A stretch of DNA of 64,000 nucleotides from Hippophae tibetana (lineage: Eukaryota > Streptophyta > Magnoliopsida > Rosales > Elaeagnaceae). Made by a program: the position numbers and the translations under genes. Within the stretch, counting starts at the first letter, position 1. Each line of letters starts with the position of its first letter. The notes under the pieces are model-generated. The model saw nothing but the letters and a program-made list of their open reading frames with translations. It was not told the origin of the DNA and ran no database searches. Positions 11,741 to 26,063 of this stretch are shown in pieces. The stretch covers positions 14,960,001 to 15,024,000 of the forward strand of contig CM072803.1 of assembly GCA_037013495.1 (NCBI GenBank). Reading direction: 5' to 3'.

Positions 11741-12469
11741 CTATGGTGGAAGAGTTGTTGCTGAACTCTGTCTCCCCCGCAAAACCCCATTAGAGAAATG
11801 CATTGCTAACAAGCGCTCAAGATGTGCCGGGCTAATCCTTTCTTGCATCCCATCATGCATTTCAGATAGAACCACACAAAGAACGTCTTTCAACTCTATT
11901 TCCCGCTCCAATTTTAACCATTCGCTTTTACGAGTTGGATCTATATCTGAGGGGCAAACTGAGGGATGTGCATGCCTTACATGGTTCCGGAGTTGTAAGT
12001 AATTCCCAGTAAAATCACAGGCCTCACAAGGGCAACTCCTAGGTTTAGAATTCATAAACCGGCGTGCAGGCTCTTTAACGACCCAACTCCTGACTTGTCC
12101 TCGACATAATGGGCAGACAAGCTTTTCGTTCAATGGAGTTTTTCTTGAAGCAGCAACTTCTGACGATTCACCATGTGATGAACTTGCAGCAAAAAAATTA
12201 CGAAGTTGATCGAGACAATTAGAGTGGTGATTACTTGTGTTGCAAACATAAGTGCGGCAGCCCTTATCATGAGATGAACATTGTAATAGGACAGCACTAT
12301 GAGGGTGTTCCATGCAGATGGGGCACCTCGCTTCTTCCCATTCCTTAATATATGAGTTGGCTGCTGAAAGGTTTCTGGATCTCTCTTGCCTGATACTGTT
12401 GGACGGTAATTGAGATGAACTAGATTGATAGTGGTACAAAGTGTGAGCTCTTCTTTGCTTCGGCATCAT
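11741..12469 (-). CDS. DUF1644 zinc-finger protein
   Basis: A single 242-residue reading frame runs from ATG at 12469 to TAG at 11741. It has a RING-like Cys/His region at about residues 47-92 (CPICMEHPHSAVLLQCSSHD, then CRTYVCNTSNHHSNCLDQL), a second CPLCRGQVRSW motif at about 121, and a C2H2-like element at about 150-168 (CPCEACDFTGNYLQLRNHVR) followed by HAHPSVCPSDIDPTRKSEW, the signature of the plant DUF1644 family. Molecular function is unknown; some rice members have been linked to salt-stress tolerance. The RING-like region might bind zinc or act as a ubiquitin-ligase-like module, but that is inference. The coding region is intronless, while the leader contains a long intron (12524-14077). 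Length and motif order look complete. Confidence 0.93.
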   Translation of the reverse strand: MMPKQRRAHTLYHYQSSSSQLPSNSIRQERSRNLSAANSYIKEWEEARCPICMEHPHSAVLLQCSSHDKGCRTYVCNTSNHHSNCLDQLRNFFAASSSHGESSEVAASRKTPLNEKLVCPLCRGQVRSWVVKEPARRFMNSKPRSCPCEACDFTGNYLQLRNHVRHAHPSVCPSDIDPTRKSEWLKLEREIELKDVLCVVLSEMHDGMQERISPAHLERLLAMHFSNGVLRGRQSSATTLPP

Positions 12470-12523
12470 GAGAGATTAAAACTAAGCCTTATGCTCTTTA
12501 AAAACTTAGCATGCATATAACAT

Positions 12524-14077
12524 CTACACACCAAATTCCTGTCAAGATGCATTAAAAAACATAATTGAATGAGATCGCAAAACAGAATGAAACAATTGAA
12601 CTTGAAACTTCAACAGAAGTTTAACTAATAACCAGCACCATAACTTATACATTTAACACAGTAATCGTGACTTATCAGATAAGTTCAAAAACAGAGAAGG
12701 TTACTACACCACTCTAGTTGTTACATGACGACATTGGAAAAACTAACATTTTAACCCCTAGATTAATAACAATGTATGGTATTATTGTTGGATAAATGTG
12801 TTATTAACCAAATTTATTGTGGAAGCAACAATAACTGGTGCAACATTGTCATTACACAGCAAAGAAATGCATATTATAAATCCCACCTTCACAATTAGGG
12901 ATAAGATTATACAACCGAAAAGCATACCATGGGTGAGATACGGCCTCTTCTCTAGCCAATGCCTATATGAAGAAATCATATCAAGGTAACGTACATTATC
13001 CTTTGGAAATTATCATATTGACAAAGAAGCCTATTCAATGATTAAAGTATATGCAACCTATGTTATATTGATTCTTCTAGGACTTCAAATATCCTAAATT
13101 TTTAGATACATAAACACCTACTTTTTTCAACTTTTTGTAAATGTCCACCAATTTGTAGTATCAAGTACACACTGAACTACACTATGTCTATATCACGTCT
13201 TTTAGACAATATCTATGTTAAATCGACTCCTAGTACTTGTGTCCAACCGATATGATATGGAAATAGATGTGGGTACTAAACATTTCAATTTCTAATATGG
13301 TAGAGATTTATAGAAAATAAGTGTGTATGGCACCCGACACCAGTGTCCCAATAGAGCATGTGTAGCATAGGACACGATTATTTCATGGAAAATAAAAACC
13401 AGTATGCAACTATCCACAACCTAAGTCACAAACATGCAGACCAAGAGCTCCTACAGTCTTTTTTTATAAAGTTTAGCAACATCACAAACTACAATCCAAG
13501 ATCAAAAGTACACGAGAGTGACTGAATGGGCCTTTGGGTCATTGCTTCTCCATTAGAAAAGTTCATATAACAATAGAATTCATACCCAAAAGTACAAAAA
13601 CTAGCTATCCAACCAAAATCAGTGATAGTGTGATAGGTTCCATTATAAAATTAGTATATGAACTACTCAAGTAACCCAACAACTCCAATTACCTAACAAG
13701 CTTCAGATCTTCAAGAATCTAGTTGGGTTCTCCAACTATGTTTCATTTACGCAAACAACAAACAACAATGGTCTCCCTTGTAATTGTCACAAATTTGAGG
13801 TTTAATTTGCTCTGATTACAAAGGAGGAAACAATAAGCTAAAAACACTCTCGAGAAAAATTCAGTGAGTACTTGACGCATCGAATTTCATTCATCTGTAT
13901 ACATTATAAAGAAACAAAGTAGAGAGACGATCTTCAAAATTTAAAGAACAATGAAAGAAATTATACAATTCAAAAGATGCAAAATTGTTAGCGATCTGGA
14001 AAAAAAAATTTGATTTGAGTGGTACCCAGAAAAGATTTACAAGAATTAGAAGAAACTAATAAGAGGTTTTGACTTAC
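12524..14077 (-). other. 5' leader intron of the DUF1644 gene
   Basis: On the minus strand a strong donor GTAAGTC begins at 14077 and an acceptor TGTGTAG ends at 12524, about 55 bp before the start codon. Removing it joins a short first exon (about 14110-14078) to the coding exon. The tract between has no competing coding exon. Splice sites are assigned by eye. Confidence 0.6.
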
Positions 14078-14136
14078 CCCGCAATAAGTAGAGGCCTGTA
14101 GCGAGACAATATGCAGTGCGAAAACTGAAACTGTGG

Positions 14137-14146
14137 ATTATATAGA
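14137..14146 (-). promoter_or_regulatory. TATA box of the DUF1644 gene
   Basis: Minus-strand TCTATATAAT lies about 30 bp upstream of the likely transcription start near 14110, which in turn lies just ahead of the leader donor at 14077. The spacing is what a plant core promoter would show. Confidence 0.6.
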
Positions 14147-14159
14147 CAATGAAGGAAAG

Positions 14160-17100
14160 AACCGAACAAGTTGAGACAAGACTCACTGGTTCATAGGGAT
14201 GGCGCCGAGACGGACCCACAATTATTTCGGTTATATTTGTAAAATATCTTTAGGTTATGGACGAATAATTATTTATTCATAATTTAATCACATTTTTTTA
14301 ATATTTATTAACAAATATATTTAATTTAAAAATTAAAACATTAACATAATTTTTAATATTATTTAAGATATATATTTAATTAAAATAAAAAAAACGTAAA
14401 TATGTAATAATAATAATAATTTAATATAATTATATTTTTAATAATATAATTTATTTTATATAATATTAATATATATTTAATTTTAATTAATTGATACTTT
14501 TAATATTAAAATTTAATTACAATTACTTTTTAACAAAGATAGCTTTTTTTTATAAATAAATACAATTTTATTTACGCGTAGATAAAACGTATATCTCTAT
14601 TGGAACAGAGAAGAGTCCATATTATGAATTTTGACTCGTCAGATTTTTAAAATAATTACAACCAATATATCTATAATTAATAATCAAATATATACTTTCT
14701 ATATATTCAAAATAAATTAGGTGGCATTGAGATGTTGGCTTAGGCCTTCGGACTAATAACTGCTATCTAAAACTAAATGTTTGATGTCTAATTGTCTATT
14801 ATAAAGTATTAGGGGTGAGTAATGAATTTAAATTTGCTATTTTTAATCTTTTTGAATTTTATCGTAATAGAATTAAAAAAAATCAATTTAAATCCAATAT
14901 GTTATAATCCATTTAAATCGATTCAAATTTAAACGTATCAAATTTTTTTTATCAGATAAGAACATATTAATATTAAAATTTATCTATAAATTATTATTAT
15001 ATATAAAACACGATATACAAAAATTTAAATTTTTATAAAAAAAATTAGTTATAATTAAAATTAAAATAATATATATGTATAATTATTAAATTATTATACA
15101 TATTTATATTTATTTTTTAAGTTAAAACAATAATATAATATAATCATAGTATACATAATATTTAAATATATCATAATATAAAATAAAAATATTTATTTAT
15201 TTATAATAATTCAATTTAAATTAGATACAATAAATTATAAAATCTATCAATTTAAATCTGATTTAATCCAAACAAATTGTATAATTTTAAATCTGAACCC
15301 AATACAACTATAAATTTTATCGGTTTAATTTGATCCGAATTATATAGATCGAATATAACTCTATGCAACATTATGAAAGTAAATGCAATTCCACTTATTA
15401 GTATAAATTCGAATCCCCTGCCCACAATTTACAATAATTAATTAATAAATGTGTTGGTTATTTTTAAATATATTTTAATAATAAAAATTAAATAAAGTTA
15501 AAATAATTAAATAAAATTGTTAAATAATAACCATAAATATATTAAGAATTAGCATATTGTTAGAACTCAAATAAGTATATACTCATATGGGGTTTTATTT
15601 ATAAGAGCTAACTATTAGACAATAGTTTAAAAATGGAAATAAGTAGGGTTTTTTAAAAAAATTGGCAATATCTTACCTTAAATTTGAAAGCAAAATTTTT
15701 AATCAATTTTATTTAAAAAAATATATATTAGCTCTATTTTACAAAAAATAATTATTATAAACATAAAAAAATATTAACATCTTATAAATTTATAATTAAT
15801 TTTAAATACATAAATATTTTTTATCATATCATATATTAAAAAATTTATTTTAAAAAATAAAAAATAATTTATTTTACAATAAAATAAATATAAATTAATA
15901 CATATATTGAAAATCATATGCTAAATATTTTGATAATTCATAAATAATATAATACATTATTATTATTAAATATAATTATATTTAATAAATAATTATAATA
16001 TTAATTATAATTATGATATAAAAAATAATATTCATAAAAATAATTAAATTATTAAAAAAATTGTGAAACCTCTCTATCGAACTTTTTATAATATACAATA
16101 CAAACATAAAACATTATATTGTAAAATCTGTGTGAAAATATTATCTAATATAATATTATTATAATTATTAGCCTAATTTTTATAATTTTTTTTATAATAA
16201 TAATTATTATTAATTTTGTAATTATTTTATAATTTATTATTATTATTTTAAGTTAATTTATAATAAATTTTTGATAAGTTATTTGTTATAACAAATTATA
16301 TGTTTATTATTAAATATATTTTTGTATTTTATAAATATAAATTATTTTTATTATTTTTTATTCACTCAAAAATTTATTTATTAAAAATTTATAATTTTTG
16401 TATTCGGTACTTTAAAATTGCAAAGGATAATTAAAATATTTTTTTGTCTTGTTTTAAAATAAGAAAAAAAAAACTGGTTGGTAATTGAAAGAGGAGAGAG
16501 AGAAAATGACTTGTTATTTGATTAAGAGGTTAGAAATAACTTTTTTTTAAAACTAAATTAACGAAGATTTTCTTTTTAAACTTTTGAATGAAATATGCAC
16601 GAAAACACTACTCAGATAAGTCATGAATAATTGTTATTGTTATGCTTTTAGAATAATTAAAAAGTGAAATTTTTAAGTTTAAAATCTTAATTTACAATAA
16701 CAAAGATAATTTATCTAGAATAACAATTATATGTATTAATTTCTCATATATTTTATTCTATTTCGTGTTAAAGAAAAATATTATTACACCTTAAGATGCG
16801 TTTGGAATATTCATCCTTTTAATGTAATATAATAGCAACTTCTTTGTTTAATATATTTTGTATTTTTTATAATAAATAATGAACTAAAATAAAAGCTTGT
16901 GGTAAAAGAGTCTCATATTTTCTTGTGTTTTGAATCATGTTATTAAAATTCATAAAAATTATAAAATTTTAATTTTACAAATTAAATTTAATGAATGATA
17001 ATATTTATAATAATTATAAATTTTATTATAATATTTTTAAATTCATAAAAATTGAGGAATTTTAATTTTAAAAAGTTAATATAATTAATAAAGATAATCA

Positions 17101-20100
17101 TAATATTTATAAAATATATAATAATATTAATTTAATTAACGTGTGATTCTTAATATCTTTAATATCAACCGAAATTATGAAACATTTTATATTTATAATC
17201 TATTTTATTTATATTTTATTATAGTGGATTACTTGTTTATTTTTGAACAAGCGTTTATGCACGCGCATATATATATATATATATATATATTAATTTTGTA
17301 CATTTTTTATTTAAATATTTTTATTTTTGATAAATTAATTGATTTTTTTAATAGTAATAATTTATCTCAAAATTCATAATTTTATATTAAATTACACAAA
17401 AAATATATCAAAATATTTCCTTTTCATAACTTCAATGAAATAAAATAAATGTCACATTTATCATATCTCTAACAACCATCATCGATAACTTTATCGACGC
17501 TTCGACAATCACAACCGAATATCTTGTCTTGGGTTCGGTAGATATAATATGTTATATACAAATATATATATATATATGTAGATGTAACATATTATATCTA
17601 CATGTATTTGATAGTCATTAAAATTTCGATGGATTTGAGATGATCATCAAAACTTTATACGATGATTTCTAAAGATATTATGATATTTAATCTTATTTTC
17701 ATTGTAAAAATATTTTAGTATTTATGAGTATGATATCGTGAGATTTTGGACAAATTTTTACTAGTTTTAGAAAATGGATTAAAATAAAGTAAAAGAAAAA
17801 ATATCAATATTCTCAAATAAATTATTAATTGATAACAATTTAAAAACAATGTTGGATGTAACAAAATTTATGGTATAATAAATAAAATTGTGATATGATT
17901 AATCACTAAGTAAATTAATTAGCTGTTATCCCATATATAACATTTTTCTAATTTTAATAATGCGACCCTAATCTTGTAACATTAAAGCTAATTACAACCT
18001 CGAATATGTTTTGAGTATGTCTTTACTTGTTTTCTAAGAGCGTTACAATTTCACATTGGAAAATATTAAATATACAAAAATTTATAATTTATAACAAAAA
18101 CAAATATATTTAATTTTGTATTATATTAATTATGTAGTTATCATGTATTAATTTTTTTGAAAAATTAATAGGTTACATGATATAAATTGGACAATCTTAT
18201 AAAAATATTATCAAATTATTTTTATCTCGTTTATGCTCTCAAATTATTTATTTTATTTTATTTATATCATTATGTTAATCTTTATCTATTGACGTCACAC
18301 ATCATTGATATATTTACAATAACTCAAATAATTAAATGATATATTTAGAAATAAATTAAATAACAATAAGATAAATATAATAATTATGTTATATAAATAA
18401 AATAAAAAATAATTTAATAATATAAATAAAATAATTAAATGATATTTTTAGATTTTAACAATTATACCATAAAAAATAATAAGAATATAAATATATGTGC
18501 CGTTACGATTGTTCTTCAATTAAGATTGTTAAGCATTTATTGTGTGGGGTTGTAACATTACTTTTGTGGACTATACAGGTTGTGGTTCCTTATTGGAAAG
18601 CAATAAAACTTTGAAAAATATAAATAACTGAAAGCTTTGTGTATATATAGAAAAGTGATATTATTACTATTAGATTTATTATATATATAATAATGATATT
18701 GTTATTATTATTATAATAAAAACATTTTAATCATTAATTATATTTTAATACAATTATTATTAATAAAAAATTATTATAACAGATACAAATTATAGTAATA
18801 TTACCCTCCCTTATATATATATCACTTCATGTTATTGAAACATTTGGTATCTTTATTTAAAAAAGGAATTTTTAGATTTTTTTTAATTTACTAAAAGACA
18901 ATTTAATTTTATGATATAATATTTTATTATATAAACTATAGTAAATTTTTTTAAGAACGCATGATATATTTAAATAAATTTCCTTAATCTCTATTCACTC
19001 TCTCCTTATTTTCTCAAATTTTTCGTTATAATTAATTCCATTAAATTATATCAATTTTTCTATTTTACTAGATGATATCTCTCTCAGTTTTTAAATGTTA
19101 AAATAACAATAAAAATACAATATAATTTTATTTGATCATATTAAATACTAATAATAATACAAACATTTAACACCAATAATAATATTTATTATCAAATTAC
19201 TTAAAATTTATATTATATCTTAGTTGAAAAAATATTCAAATCAACTATTACTTGAAAATTGAAACATGTAATAAAACTATTGTTTCAAAAAATAATTACA
19301 AAATGTTTAACATAATTAAGATTTAAAAATATCAATACATAATTTTATTTCACTTTATTTGAGTTAGAAATACAAGCCAAGCATGATAAATTATAGCCCT
19401 AACAAATAAAAAACATATTGTTAAAAATAATATAGATAATATATATGAAATAATTAATAATATGATAATGATATTACTTATATTGATCTTCTTAAGAATG
19501 TATTTTTGATTTTATGTTTTTCATTAGGAATTGAGTGACAGATACAAAAAGATGAGGTAATTTGCTCTTTTTTAATGCAAGTTTGTTTTTTCAAAATTAA
19601 ATAATTTTTATTGTAATATATTTTTTTACTTTTAATTAATTTCACACTTTTCACATGTGACATGCATTCACAATTTTAATGTTAAAATATTTTTAAAAAA
19701 TCAAATTATTCTTTAATAACTTAAAGATTTTATAAATAAGCTTACTAAATAACATAATTGGCAAAACAAAAAAGATGTGAGTAGTTCTTTTTCTTTTTTA
19801 GTTATAATTTGTATATTTTATAATATGTTATATATCAAAATATTTTTAAAAAATTAGAAATAATTTTATTTTTAGAAATAATTTTAAGACATGCATAATA
19901 TAACATAAAAAGTTATGGGTGTAGAAGTAGTCAAAATTTATATATCTCTTATATTCATATAATACTTATAATATAATTTTAATTTTAATTATAATTATAT
20001 TTTATTTTAAAAAGAAAAAGTTAGGGAATTTTTGAAGTAAAACATTGACAACGAGATTACTAATACACAATTATGCAAAATTTCGTGGGTTGGTCTGCGC

Positions 20101-20339
20101 AAATATAAAATATCTCTTTTGGTCAAATATTTTGCATTTCCACGCGAAAAAGAAAATACTTGAGAACTTTATCCATCTTATGCCTATAATTTAATTTATA
20201 AAAACAAAAATGGTAAAATATTGTTATTAGCTTAAATTATTTTTAACTAATAGCAATTTTATTTTATATTAAATTTTAATTAATTATAAAAATATTTTGA
20301 ATATATATTTATTAAATAAATAATAAAAACATTATTATC
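14160..20339. other. Long AT-rich intergenic spacer
   Basis: About 6 kb of AT-rich sequence between divergently transcribed genes. It includes short (AT)n runs near 17.27 and 17.56 kb and the hairpin at 17538-17601. Short ORFs are low-complexity (Ile/Tyr/Asn/Phe) and unsupported. No transposase or reverse transcriptase motif was seen. Confidence 0.6.
17538..17601. repeat. Perfect 17-bp inverted repeat (hairpin)
   Basis: Arm GTAGATATAATATGTTA at 17538-17554 is matched exactly by TAACATATTATATCTAC at 17585-17601, with a 30-nt AT-rich loop. It could fold as a stem-loop or cruciform or be the remnant of a small foldback element. Confidence 0.8.
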
Positions 20340-20830
20340 TATTAATCACATTTAAAAAAAACGATAAAAAAAAGTCTTATAACCATAAAAATAATATTTT
20401 TTATATTCACATAATATATTTTTACTATTAAATAAAATATGATATATCATTTTATATTTAATACTGTTTAAATTAAATTAAAACAATTTAAACTCATTTA
20501 ATATTGAGTTTCATTGAATATTGAACTTTATTTAATGTTATTAAGATACTATTTTTATTGTTATAAATTTTAAATATGTTATTTTTATAACAATTTATTA
20601 ACAAAATTATGTATAATTAATTATATGAATAAAAATTATAAATTTATACAACAAAAATCTAGCAAATTATAAAAAATAATACGTATAAAACTTATAATAA
20701 TAAAAATATCACCTAATAGTAAACAGATTTAATTAGATGGGCTTGAATGTTGAATGAGTTTAAACGATGAGAGTTCAATTTGAATTAAACGGTATTTAAA
20801 ATAAAATTAAGTTAATTTTTTTTAAACAGT
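20340..20830. repeat. AT-rich foldback repeat, family copy 2 (two inverted arms)
   Basis: The forward arm at about 20340-20600 and the inverse arm at about 20680-20830 share the core seen at 4.2-4.7 kb (TATTTTTATTGTTATAAATT forward; TTATAATAATAAAAATATCA inverse). The two-arm arrangement matches copy 1. Edges are approximate. Confidence 0.4.
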
Positions 20831-21993
20831 GAAAGTATATTAGAAGAATATAAACGAATTCAATTTTATAATCATATGTAAAGTATTATTTTTATAATAC
20901 TAAAAAACAATTGTCAAAATATTATACCAAAAATAACTATGTTACAGAAAATATATATTAGGAAATTACAATGTTTGAGAGAACCGCTCTTTTCCTTCTT
21001 TCTGTGTCTGGTCTCCTCATAACTCTCTCGCAGCCTCAATAGCTTCACAATCACTGTATGATTCAACCTTTTTCTGTCTCTCTCTCTTCCCCCGCTTTCT
21101 CTTTTTTATTGTTACATATCACTTTCATTTTCTATGGCTTTTAAATCAATGCTTTAGCTCAGTATTACTCGTTTTACTTGTGGCGGGAACGCCATTATCG
21201 GTGGTTTTAATGTCACCATTGTTGAGATTTGCATTGTTGTTGCAAATGGTATTTGGGATTGAGGGTTATATTGAGTTTCAATGTCTTTTTTTTTCCTGAT
21301 CCTTCACTGCATTGAGTGGTCAATCCTCTTCGTCAACGGTATTTAGGCATTTTCATTGTTTTTGCGTCTGGGGTCTTAAAAAATGTAGCTAGGGTTTCGT
21401 TTCTGGGTTTGGGAAAGTGGGTCTTTTTTCGTTTTTGGCTGTTTATTTTTGAGATTATGGGGCGTGAGAAAGAGAGATGGAGAGTGAAGGTATATTTAAT
21501 TTGGAGTTGTTTTGTTGGATTTTGGGAAACTCGTGCTAGTTCTAGACTAAGCGGGAGAATGTCGTTTCAGGGTTTATTCCTTTTGTTGATCTGCGTTCAT
21601 AACTACATCCACTGATTTCTGCTTCAGATTCAGGCCATTGTTTCCTACTTTGGAGGATTGTTACCGTTTGTTTCCAATTATTGGATTGAGTTTGCTATTT
21701 GATCGTTGGTTTTGATAGTTTAAAGTTTTAGCTATAAAACATGAATGTGGTTGGCATTATAAAGAGACACTCAACATTTTGCTTTATAATGATGTGTTGT
21801 TGGTATGTGCAATGATTATGTTTTGCACTTAAGTTTATTTTCTGTTTCTTTCTACTTTTGAAAATTCCTGTGATGGACTCATTTGGAAGGTTGTCCTGAA
21901 GTTCTTAATGTTTCTTTTCTATGGCAGGGAGTGAATCTCATACACAAGGGTGCCTTAGGCATCTTTGTTGGTGCTGCTGAACTTGGTTCAAGG

Positions 21994-24900
21994 ATGCCTC
22001 TACTGAAAAAGACGTCCTATACTTTGGCAGAATTACCTGAGGATCTGAAACCTCATGAATTGGTATACCAAGTTCGCTTTACTAAAGAGATATTTCGAAA
22101 TTATGAGTATCCTTCTTTTTGGTTACGGGAAGCTTTTTTGTTCTTTTTTATATGTATAATATGACTTACGATTGACGAGGTATAAGGTTTTGATATCTCT
22201 ATTTCTCTGGTTTGAATATATTATTCAATTTATACTGCGTTTAATTGTGCTTGATGATAAATGTACAGGAAAGGAAAATATAGTAACTTTGATTATCAAG
22301 TACTCTTTTTTGGATGAATAATCCAAACACCTATAAGATTTACCTTAACATGGATCAGTGAGTACCTAAACCGGATTAATTTGTATCGTCATCGTGTTTG
22401 GACATGCAAAGTATCTGGGAAAATAAACTTGACGTATGAAGAGGCTTTGGTTTCAGAACAACGTGCTACTGAGAAGGTTCAACAGTTTCCTAAAGAGCTA
22501 GTGGTACCTACACTGCGTATCATTCAATACAGTAAAAACTGACCCCTTTTTTTTCACGATGAATCCTGTTGTGGTTTTAAAGCTGGTTGTTCTTTGTCTT
22601 GTTTATTTATTTCTTCAATTGTGACATTTTAAGCATAAACACAATTTCTCCTTTCTTCCTGCGTGGTTAGATGAATGTGTTTCTGATGACAATCTGTATC
22701 CTCAGATGGCTACTTCGACTTTCTTATGTATTTTTCTTATTAAAAAGGGTCTCAATTTTAAGACAAGTGCAGTCTATTGGGAATTAAATATAGAAGCTGT
22801 GTGTACACAGTCATTGTATATTAAACAATCCTTCTGCTTTATGAATTTAAAAGATTGTTGTTTTTGAAAGCAACATTTTAACTTTTTTTTAGTTGCAGGA
22901 TTGCTGGTTTTAGATTGTACTCACGCAGTATATATCTCAACTGCCTTTACTTGTGGCAGGTATGCTTTCATTGAAAGATCTGGCTGACAAAATAGCTGCA
23001 GAGTTGCAAGACTGCTTGTTTGTAGGTGCCGAGCTGAATGGAAAGAAGGATAATACTGTATATTTATGTAAAATTCTTAAAGTTCTCGAGGAGGGTAATG
23101 CAGTCAGTTATGAAGTGGGGTGGCTTGACAGGAACAAGGAAGTCATTGAAACTTCAGTGGTGAATAGGAAGAACTTAATACAGAAGAAATTCCCCTTTAG
23201 TAGAAATGTCTTGAAGTCTTTTATTCGGGAGTCCACATACCGAAGTGCACCTTGGGTGATTCATGATAAACTTGCACGAAGTAATATGATCTCAACTGAT
23301 GTTCCAAACGATTTAAGAAGTATTGTCTCCTTCCAGAATGGGATGGTAATCTGTACTAAGAAACGAGGCAAAAGTGAGGAAGATGAAAATAATGTGGTAA
23401 TTATATAAGCTCAGGAGTTTGCCTTATGATGAAATTTTATTACATTATTTTGTTATGAATGAATATTTTATTTTATTTTTGTTTACTATTTATTTTTTTC
23501 AGGAAGCAAAAGACAAAGGAAACTGTAAAAGGAAGAAAGTTGACATGTTAACCACCAGAAACACTACTGTGAAAGGTCGGTCTTAATATTGATGATGTTT
23601 TGAGGTATTTTTAGCATATTGCATTTCAGTTTTTTTTTTAATATATGATGGATAAAACTACTAGTTGTTTCTGCTCATCGCCTTTTAAGATGACGAGAAC
23701 TGCTGCTAGGTAGGGGAATGATTTCTTTCTTTCACAAGTTGCTTTCCAAAGGTTTAGGATGGTAAATTAAGTGTCTTGAAAGTTTTTCCATATTAGAATA
23801 CTGCTAACTGAATATTCAGGTGATGATCAAGAAGAGAAGGAACCTATCAAATACCCTATTGATGATCTGTTGGTGAAGCCTGGTGCAGATGATCCCGTTT
23901 TTATTGATCACCCTGTTCCATATCGGGACTTCAAGATTCCTATGGAATGTGTTGGGGATCTTTTAATGGTTTGGGATTTTTGTTCATCTTATGGCAGACT
24001 GTTGCACTTGTCCCCATACTCTCTTGAAGATTTTGAAAGTGCTGTATGTCACAAGGACAGCACTGTACGTATTCTTGTGGAAACTCATTCAGCTCTTCTT
24101 CGGTTGCTTATGAAGGACAATGGGGAGTTTTTATTGGCTGTACTGAAACGAAATCGAAATTTAAAGGTTAAAAATATGGCATATAATTTTTGTTTTCTAT
24201 TAATATCTTGTTTGCCCCACTTGTTTATTTTTTTCTCTTTCCTGTTCTTTCTTTTAGCTTCACCATATGGATTTTTGTTAATATAATTTTTCCTTTACGA
24301 TGCCACTTCATTACAGATTACATTGATTAATTGGACAGTGTACTTGTGTGATTGGTTAGAAATGATTAATATTCCTGAGTTATGTGCTCACATGGGAACT
24401 ATTAAACGGGGGCATTATGGTCTTCTAGATGCTCATGCTAAAATGGGAATCTTCCGGGAATTGGTTAATCATGTCCTTGATACAGATATTTTTAAAGAGA
24501 AGGTGGATGAGTTTATTGAGCAGAGGCAGGTACTTGGGGCTACGAGAAGGGGGGAAGCATTGGAGGAAGCCAGAAAGAAAAGAGAATATAAAGAACGGTC
24601 AAAATCCAGGTTTGATTCCAATGGAGTGATGGATATGAAGAATGCGGGAGACTCATCTGCAAATGGTCATGTTAAACAAAGTGAGGGAAAGTTAAAGAAA
24701 AGAAATGGTGAGATCCTTTCAGCTCAAAAGAATCACACAATGGATAAAAGGTCTGGATTCAAGCTTTTTTATATATATATATATACATACCTGATAGTTT
24801 ATTTTATTTTGTAATTTATAATAATTTTTATTACTTATCTTTGATCTGAAATAAAATTCTTTATTATCTTTCAAGCAGTGACAGAAATTCTGGATCAAAT

Positions 24901-26063
24901 AAGATGGCCAAGAAACATAATGTGGGTTCTGATAATGTGAAAGAGTCTTCCCTGCAGGAAACTTTAAAACAGTTGAAGGATGATAAAAAAAAACCAAATG
25001 ACAGGAGGAACAAAGAACAGAGGGTGCAAATTCTCTCCAAACTCTGCTTATTTTGTCTGTATGTGTGTTTACGAGTGTTCATATTTTACTTTCTTTCATT
25101 TATACAGAAAGAAAATTATGAAAGGGAGAAGGATAAATGCCTTATATGCACCAATCCCTTGGGTAAAGATAGATATCATAACAGGTATTGGTGGTTTCGG
25201 CACGATGGAAGAATGTTTGTTGAGAGTTATGACTCTAAGCAATGGGGATACTACCGTAGCAAGGAAGAGGTACTGATATGCACTTTATTTAGTTATATAC
25301 AATTTAATATTTTTTCTGTTGCTTGGAATTCTTATTTGGTATCAATAAACAGCTTGATGCACTGATGGGATCATTAAATTGTAAGGGTGAGAGGGAGAGG
25401 GCACTTAAGAAGCAGCTGGAGAATTTCTATGGTAGAATAAGGTGAGTTTGTCATATCATCTTAGAATTCTTTGCGAGTTCTTTTCCACTTTTGCAAGCTT
25501 ATGGTAAAACCCAGATCTGAAAGTAATTCACACGATAATGCTTAAACTTAGACCTAGATGATTGTTTAAGAGAGGATGTTATCTCGGACCCAGACCCATT
25601 GTTGTTTGTATCTATTATGATGCCAAGTGGCTCTGGTCTAAGGGGGAAGCAATCTTGGCAGTATTTTAATTAGTTTCCACCAGGAAAAATAAAAATAAAT
25701 AAATCTTGGGGGTTTGAGAAAACTAGTAAATTTTCTATATATTTTACCACGTGTTGGGAAAAAGGAGTATTTCTGATTCTGAAGTTTATCTTAATTTCAC
25801 AATTTGATTGAGTGTACTGCATTTTGTTGAAATTTCTGTGGAAACAACCTAGCCATACATGGGCAATTGGGTACATGATATATAATTTTTGTCTGTCAAT
25901 CAAATTTCGCAGCTTGGAATTGCAAAAGAAGGCAAAGGAGTTGGCCAACGAGATTGCAATGGAGGAGGCTCTGTTGCGTAGATCCACTCGTGTACGCGCT
26001 CCACCAAGGGAAAATCCTGCTAAATTTTTCCTAAGGTACGTTAACAAGTGGAATGAAGATTAG
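21994..26063 (+). CDS. DDR4: WAC/DDT/WHIM-domain protein, DDR4-like chromatin-remodelling subunit
   Basis: Ten coding exons join in frame to 707 codons plus TAG: 21994-22106, 22359-22531, 22960-23396, 23503-23575, 23820-24166, 24317-24750, 24879-25023, 25108-25269, 25353-25441, 25913-26063; every junction is GT..AG and phases match. Residues 1 to about 105 form a WAC (Acf1-type DNA-binding) domain (ELVYQVRFTKEIF, NRINLYRHRVWTCKVSGK). A DDT domain lies at about 306-366 (CVGDLLMVWDFCSSYGRLL), a Lys/Arg/Glu-rich coiled-coil-like linker at about 440-590 and a WHIM-type motif at about 590-640 (RYHNRYWWFRHDGRMFVES). DDT proteins of this group are nuclear and bind ISWI-type remodelling ATPases; that role is known for the family and inferred here. 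A leader exon near 20.98-21.05 kb probably splices to an acceptor at about 21929. The 3' untranslated region extends to roughly 26.4 kb. Confidence 0.93.

Noticed and set aside
11709-12002. 97-codon plus-strand ORF
   Set aside because: Shadow of the DUF1644 gene on the opposite strand.
15405-15435. Possible tRNA or SINE B-box (AAATTCGAATCCCC)
   Set aside because: No A-box at the right distance and no cloverleaf can be drawn; a chance match in AT-rich sequence.
17143-17379. 78-codon plus-strand ORF
   Set aside because: Low-complexity Ile/Tyr/Phe composition through an (AT)n run; no splice or promoter context.
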